Shown one piece after another: positions 58,663 through 64,000 of a stretch of 64,000 bases of DNA. Position 1 is the stretch's first letter. Each line of letters opens with the position of its first letter. A program made the position numbers and the translations under genes. The notes beneath the pieces are model-generated. The model was given only the letters and a program-made list of their open reading frames with translations. It had not been told where the DNA came from and ran no database searches. The stretch is from Mikania micrantha (Eukaryota; Streptophyta; Magnoliopsida; Asterales; Asteraceae): positions 38,519,510 to 38,583,509 of the forward strand of contig CM018681.1 of NCBI GenBank assembly GCA_009363875.1, in the 5' to 3' direction.

Positions 58663-59064
58663 CTTGAATGAAGCCATTTCCTTCATTTATTACATCTCCT
58701 CTCTCTCTCTCTCTACAAGCCTCCAACCGTTTTCTCCCTTTATCTAGAAAAATCCACCTTCCAAGCTTCATAACTTGCTCATTCGTGGACGAAATATCGT
58801 GTTCTTGGTGTCTAGACGAAGATCTCATCATCCTCTACCATAAAGTACAATCGATCTGAAGATTTATCTAGCCAAAATGAAGGTATGAAGCCAAGAACTT
58901 CACGAAAAATAGGGTTTTCTAACCCTTGTTCGACCAAGACACCTAATCGGTGTATAACTCTTATATGCACACACACTACACCTTTTGACGGCTGGTATTC
59001 GCACCACAGCACCATAGAGACAATCAGATCGTAGATCATAGCTTGATGATAATGGGGAGATGCA

Positions 59065-59430
59065 GGGTTCGTGGAAGGACAGCTGCGGCCGAACCACCAT
59101 CAGCCGAACCTTCTTGTCAGCGGCCGAACCTCTCCACCGGCGAACCTAGGTGGCCAAATTAGGAGCCACGAACTTGCATGCAGCTCCCGAACCCTCAGCC
59201 ACGAACCTGTATGCTTTATTCGCGAACCTATGACGGATGAACCAATATCCAAACGAACCCATGAGCCCGAACCTCCAACAGCGAACCAAGCATGCATGAG
59301 CGAACCTATCCATTTTCCTGAACCCGTCACTCACGACCCTGCAGAAGACGAACCTATAGCCTTCATTTACCCGAACCATGCTGGCAGAAGATTCTTCTCC
59401 TGCGAATCAATGGGGTGGTCCATGAACCCT
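59065..59430 (+). repeat. CGAACC word tract (D 3' LTR)
   Basis: About fifteen CGAACC words or close variants, spacing irregular. Overlapping ORFs on both strands are by-products. Confidence 0.88.
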
Positions 59431-59499
59431 TGAATTGGTTTGGAAACCTGTGGCTGATTTGGCCCAAACTTTGTCCCAAACCGCCCCCCCCCCCCACTT

Positions 59500-59760
59500 T
59501 ATGATGGTCCAATGTTTATTTCTTCAGCCCAAGGAATAGCTTGGCAGCACCCTATTGTGCCCAACCCAACTGGTTGATGTCCACAGTTGGCCCATACATA
59601 TGCAAATGGACCACGATCACTAGTCGGCCCAAAGTCAATAATTCGGCCCATGAAACATCTTGGTTCGGCCCACACCACTTATATGACCCAAGTTACTCCT
59701 CGGCCCAATTGATTCTTCGGCCCACGTTGACATCATTCGGCCCAAGTAAATACTTTGATC
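59500..59760 (+). repeat. GGCCCA word tract (D 3' LTR)
   Basis: About ten TCGGCCCA, TTGGCCCA or CAGCCCA words follow the CGAACC tract. TGGGCC is the plant Site II element bound by TCP factors; here it may simply be repeat content. Confidence 0.65.
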
Positions 59761-60370
59761 TACATGGAAATAAGCGATAAATTTAGGAGATTTAATATCA
59801 AAAAGATAACATACATAGCGTCACATATCAATTCTAAATTTGCTACAAAGGTGGCAAGTTATGATCATAACGAAATTCAAAAGGCTAAACATGTTATTCT
59901 TAAAGGTTGTTAATTTTCAACCTAAAACCTAGGTTTATGCTTAGGACCTCTAATAATATGACATTAAATCAAGTTGAACCTCAAATCAATGCGAGTGTTT
60001 TAAATGTTAATTTCAATTAGGATTAGTGGTTCTAAAGTCAATAACAAGTATACAGGGCCGAATGAAGACCGAGACTCACAAGTGTTTGCCAACTTTAGGG
60101 CTAACACATACACTCACACAGATCAATTACAATTAATACTTACAAGTTACAAACAACATGAAATCAATACACGATTGTGAATATACAACAAGTACAATCA
60201 AGAGCGCGTGCATTTCTTGTATATGCATAGTCAACCACTTCAATAGTAAGGTGAGTTCATTTGTCCCTTTTCAAACATATTTGTTTTACCTTGGGACTAA
60301 GAAGCATGTTATACATTTTAAACAAGTATTGAAACGATTATGAAATGATTTTACACTTATTCATAATACT

Positions 60371-60570
60371 ATAAACTCTATGCTTAAACTATATGCTCAA
60401 TGCTAAGGTTATAAACTCTATGCTTAAACTATATGCTCAATGCTAAGGATATAAACTCTATGCTTAAACTATATGCTCAATGCTAAGGCTATAAACTCTA
60501 TGCTTAAACTATATGCTTAATGCTGAGGCTATAAACTTTATGCTTAAACTATATGCACAATGCTAATGCT
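60371..60570 (+). repeat. 40-bp tandem repeat, five units (D 3' LTR)
   Basis: ATAAACTCTATGCTTAAAC at 60371, 60411, 60451, 60491 and 60531. Confidence 0.9.
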
Positions 60571-60639
60571 ACAGACTATATGCTCAAACTATATGCTAAC
60601 ACTAGATGCTACATGCTACAAGCTATGATTATGTGCTAA

Positions 60640-61090
60640 ATGCTAAGCTTGTATCTATGCATGAGATACGTGAATGCCAAACTATGCTATTGCAAGCTGG
60701 TATCTATACATGAGACATGTGAAAGCTAAACTATGCGAATGCTAAGCTTTTATCTATGTATGAGATACGTAAATGCTGAACTATGCTAGAGCAAGGCTTG
60801 TATCTGCATATATGAAACATGAGAATGCTAAACTATGTGTGTGGACAACTTGTGTCTATATATGGGATACGTAAATGCCAAACTATGCTAGAGCAACGCT
60901 TGTATCTTCATATATGAGATACGTAAATGCTAAACTATTCTGATGCTAAGCTAGAATCAATTCATGAGATACATAATGGCTAAACTATGCTAGAGCAAAG
61001 CTTGTATCTGTTCATGGGCTACGTAAATGCTAAACTATAGTAGAGCAAAGCTTGTACCCATGCATGAGATTGGTGAAAGCTAAACTATGA
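60640..61090 (+). repeat. Degenerate repeats of about 60 bp with GTATC/GATAC arms (D 3' LTR)
   Basis: Counterpart of 38650-39110; units around GTATCTATGCATGAGATAC and AAATGCTAAACTATG. Confidence 0.7.
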
Positions 61091-61241
61091 GTTGTGAAAC
61101 TATTATCCTTGTACAACATACTTTAAAGCTAATCTACGTGAATGCTATAAACTTGTAAACTTTTTAACAGTATGGAAAAGCTATGATGAAGATGGGATTG
61201 GGTAGTAGGTAAAACGCTTAATTATCATAAATAATAGTGTC

Positions 61242-61335
61242 ATATGTGGATTAGTATGTGGTGGGATGGCGTCTGGGCGGGTTGTAGGCTCGACCCTTTC
61301 GTATGCCCCATATATAAGCATACCGATCTGGATAT
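61242..61335 (+). other. Structured module copy M13 (D 3' LTR)
   Basis: Nearly identical to M7; the core reads TATGCCCCATATATAAGC. Confidence 0.7.
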
Positions 61336-62127
61336 TACATGTGATGTTAATGAGATTAAGGTTGTTACCGAAAGATGTTTGCTAAAGCTATTTTTCAACT
61401 ATAAAACTATATGAACTCACCAACCATTGTGTTGACTTTGTTATCTTACATGCTTTCTCAGGTGACGTACAGGAGTAAGCTAAGGCTCAGGATTGCATGC
61501 TAGGATGCCCAGTTAGAGGACCTAGTAGACTTTTGGAAAGCACATATTTTGTTAATTGATGCGAGTCACTTTTGATATCTTGTACAGTTACAAGATAGTA
61601 AACGTCTGATTCTTTTTATAGGTTTACTTAGTTAAATTATCAAACATTAACAGTTGTAATTTAACTTTGTAACCCTAGTTTAACGCTATGTGTGCTTTAG
61701 TTATTCTAAATTTTGTTGTAATGTAAACAATCTGATCAAACACGATTATCACCCACGATATCGTACCCCGGGAACCTTCCGCCCCGCGGGGAAGTTGATC
61801 CGTCACTCCAGATCGGGGTGTGACACATGCCGACATCTCGTTGGATCGATACTCCAAATGTTATCCGTTGAGGTTTTGTTCATTGTTTTCCCTCACAGGT
61901 TGTTTTATTTTCTTCTGATTCATGTTCATGTGTTTAAGTGGATTTTCCTAACTGTTTTAGGAAAAGCCATGTATTTTTTGTCGTCGTTTATTATTGTAGT
62001 CTTCTCTCCCGTAATCCTATGTCTTACACTGTGATTGTGTACACCTTTGGATTTCCATCTCATGGTTTCTTGAATGCCGGTTGTCAAAATATCTCTGTGG
62101 GTTTAATATTTTAAATGAATCGCAGTG

Positions 62128-62153
62128 TTCGTAGGGGTGACGATTCTTACGAA
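62128..62153 (+). other. GTGACGAT hairpin (61826-63300 fragment)
   Basis: TTCGTAGGG and TCTTACGAA pair over nine positions with two G-U pairs around GTGACGAT. Confidence 0.7.
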
Positions 62154-62769
62154 TGCACGCGAAAGTTTTACGTTATGACGAAACAGTCTAATTAAACGAT
62201 TTGCGAAAATAAATTAGTAATATTATTTCACGTAAAATATTTATTAGGAATCACCACCCTAAAATATAAAATAAAACTATTTTTAAAGAAAACGCAATAT
62301 TTGCGTGTTATCCGTAAAGTAACGCATAAACGATAAACCAACCAAATCTGAACACACATATTATTGATCGGACTATTTTAGGCTTAAAAAGCCTCATTTG
62401 TGACCACACCAACCTGATTTTCACCTCTATCTCCAGAAAAATTCTCCTCTCTATCTAACTCTCTCTAGAAATTCAAACCCAAATCCTTCATTTCTCCACC
62501 AAAACACAAGATCTTGGTACCAAAACGTAGCTTAGAACATCTACATTACGAAAGTACAAAGGATCAAGTCATAAATCATCAATAACCTAGATAAAAGTTA
62601 GAGCCAAGTTACGGGTATTAGGGTTTTGTTCCATGCAGGTAGCTGAAAGTCATAAACCGATTTTTAGCCATTAAATCTCAGGAAATTCGCGTGAAAATGG
62701 ATTCACCACACTTGGATAAACTTGGCATAAGGATCTGTAGTTGATGAGGATACTATTGACATATAAAGG

Positions 62770-63010
62770 TTCCATATCGATGTAAGAACAAAGCATGGGA
62801 TAGTATCAATGGAGGTTGTAGGTGGCAGTCCCTTTGGCATTGAAACTATTAAGTTCGACGAATCTACAAGGGCCGACCCTTGTCGATATTGATAATATCG
62901 ACGGGTCCAAGGGCTAGGCAATGAACTTCATCGATATTAGTTTCCATGGGAAACAATATCATAGAACTTAATGACTGCCGATATTCACAGTATCTATTGT
63001 CAACTTCTAA
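62770..63010. repeat. CGATAT word tract
   Basis: ATATCGATG, GTCGATATT, AATATCGAC, CATCGATATTAG and CCGATATTC recur; 62882-62902 is a perfect 9-bp inverted repeat (GTCGATATT/AATATCGAC). Confidence 0.55.
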
Positions 63011-63477
63011 AAGTTTCTAAGTGTTGGATGACTTTATAGCATCGTTACGGTTCCAGCTCCTTTGATACTGATATTACAACCTAATCCAAGTGAAGTGAGC
63101 ATTAAACCAACAAAAGTTATTAAAAAAAAGATCATTAAGTGGTGTTGAAAGAAGTAGTATCAACGGGTGATTGCTTAGTTTGTCCATGAGTTAACCGGTT
63201 TTGAGAAGCCATCGATGCTAACCTAGGCTTCTTTAAAACACACATAACTTATAAATTAAGTGTGTTACCAACAAAATATGAATAAAAACAACAATAATTG
63301 TGTAACATATGTACATAATCATAGTGTAATCATTAACATTATGCAATCATAGTTCATGTATTAAAACATTCATGGTGTCATTGTACAATCTTTCGTATAG
63401 TTTAGGATTTCTTTCACGATTGATTAAGTATATACATATTTATTTATAGTCAAATACACTGTGCAATAACACTATTG

Positions 63478-63569
63478 TAATATACCGAAATAGTGGTGGG
63501 CTGGAGGATGATAAGGTAGGTAGCCGGACTCTACGTATACCCTATACATAAACTGCGTTCAGTATATTA
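63478..63569 (+). other. Structured module copy M14 (C-like LTR)
   Basis: TAATATACCGAAATAGT pairs with ACTGCGTTCAGTATATTA. The core has TATACCC where others have TATGCCC, and the inner AGGCA of M4 is AGGTA, a compensated change if these two segments pair. Confidence 0.65.
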
Positions 63570-63660
63570 GGATAGTGTAAGCACGTAGTGTACAGACAAA
63601 TAGTAAAACAAATAAATCATTTAAACAAAAATCGAAATGCTTAAGCGAGACTCAGTATCA

Positions 63661-63680
63661 TTATGGGTGACGATCCATAA
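63661..63680 (+). other. GTGACGAT hairpin (C-like LTR)
   Basis: TTATGG/CCATAA around GTGACGAT, as in C. Confidence 0.75.
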
Positions 63681-64000
63681 AGATATTAATGCCGAACTTA
63701 TTGTTAAGAGTAAACGTTAATAAATGCCTAAAATAAACAAAAACACATATAATTACGGGTATACACGTAAATATACTCGTTAACGGTTCAAAACAGACGA
63801 CTATAACATAAATGCGTAAAATATTATTTTATATTTTACAATTTTGAAACTCGTCAAATAAAACTTAAAATGATGTAACAAAACCATTTTTAGTGAAAAT
63901 GTAATATTTACATATTTTACGTAACGTAATGCGTAAACGCAAAACAGAACAAACCTGAATGCGTGGGAAACCTGAACAACAAGGCTGGCCTACTTAACAA

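Larger units (their letters stand above)
38407..61825 (+). mobile_element. Chromovirus D (Del/Tekay-like), decayed, split by E
   Basis: Parts: truncated 5' LTR 38407-39841, primer site, gag-protease 40011-41645, then after E pol 54838-57838, polypurine tract, and 3' LTR 57873-61825 (3953 bases). The frame joins across one copy of GAGTG. Many stops, a frameshift and altered RT and integrase active sites show it is long dead. The 3' LTR starts TCTAACATC, a change of the canonical TG. The sequence after the LTR is CATGC; the matching left duplication cannot be seen because the 5' LTR has lost its start. Confidence 0.88.
57873..61825 (+). repeat. D 3' LTR (3953 bp)
   Basis: It starts TCTAACATCAGTGCC and ends GGGGTGTGACA. 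Order: two GACGAT-loop hairpins, TATA box 58654, CT-repeat leader, donor-like ATGAAG|GTATGA near 58883, CGAACC tract, GGCCCA tract, 40-bp tandem units, GTATC/GATAC repeats, module M13, acceptor-like CTTTCTCAG near 61460. Here the module is downstream of the promoter, unlike in C and E. A C12 run lies at 59484-59495. Confidence 0.9.
61826..63300 (+). repeat. LTR fragment of another chromovirus-like family
   Basis: No coding frame. It holds a GTGACGAT hairpin at 62128, then about 270 bases later TTAAAAAGCC, a CT-rich leader (CCTCTCTATCTAACTCTCTC) and a GCAG|GTAGCT donor-like site near 62637. This is the order seen in the C, D and E LTRs. In place of a CGAACC tract there is a tract of CGATAT words (62770-63010). 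The LTR ends are not visible. Confidence 0.5.
63301..64000 (+). mobile_element. Start of a C-like LTR, runs off the window
   Basis: TGTAACATATGTAC at 63301 resembles the C LTR start, and TATTTATTTATAGTC, module M14 and a GTGACGAT hairpin follow in the C order and spacing. The promoter and everything beyond are outside the window. Confidence 0.65.

Noticed and set aside
59484..59495. C12 run as a G-quadruplex or i-motif
   Set aside because: A lone homopolymer, more likely slippage or assembly noise; nothing around it supports a designed structure.

Overview
The window looks like gene-poor plant heterochromatin, built almost entirely from nested LTR retrotransposons. I found no host gene, tRNA, rRNA or CRISPR array. 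A flowering plant is indicated by Del/Tekay-type chromoviruses (one gag-pol frame ending in a chromodomain, tRNA-iMet primer sites reading TGGTATCAGAGC, LTRs of 2 to 4 kb) and by a SIRE/Maximus-like copia element. The extra reading frame downstream of copia pol resembles one I associate with Asteraceae genomes, so Asteraceae is my best guess, not a proof.

Layout: 1-2454 is the start of a minus-strand LTR that runs off the window. 2455-4856 is an LTR fragment of the same family as element D. Copia element 'A' (4857-14987) sits in that fragment; its gag and pol are broken, its third ORF is damaged and its 3' LTR is missing. Chromovirus 'C' (14988-34641) has a remnant 5' LTR, a leader, a decayed gag-pol and a full 3' LTR. 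Chromovirus 'F' (16468-25760, minus strand) is inserted in the C leader with target duplication GGAGT. 34642-38406 is an inverted D-family LTR. Chromovirus 'D' (38407-41645 and 54838-61825) is badly decayed and is split by chromovirus 'E' (41646-54837, target duplication GAGTG). E has two 3538-bp LTRs and a gag-pol interrupted by one stop codon. 61826-63300 is another LTR fragment, and a C-like LTR starts at 63301 and leaves the window.

Reading LTR pairs by eye, F is youngest (about 0.6% LTR divergence), E about 1% and C about 3%. D is older or less constrained: its reverse transcriptase and integrase active sites are altered.

The most interesting content is non-coding. (1) A module of about 70-100 nt occurs 14 times in several element families. 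It is closed by a stem whose two strands change together, holds an inner hairpin and carries a constant GGTGGG ... TATGCCCTATATATA core. (2) A hairpin with constant loop GTGACGAT and a co-varying stem occurs 11 times near the LTR promoters. (3) Dense GGTTCG/CGAACC word tracts occur in unrelated elements, in the sense orientation in copia and antisense in the chromoviruses. (4) Element C carries four tandem hairpins after its primer site, one with a compensated base pair. (5) F carries a family of short palindromes with a constant centre. (6) A short stem-loop precedes the polypurine tract in all four chromoviruses. Together these suggest shared structured RNA signals spread among chromovirus LTRs and leaders. 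All structural claims are from reading by eye and need covariation statistics on many genomic copies.
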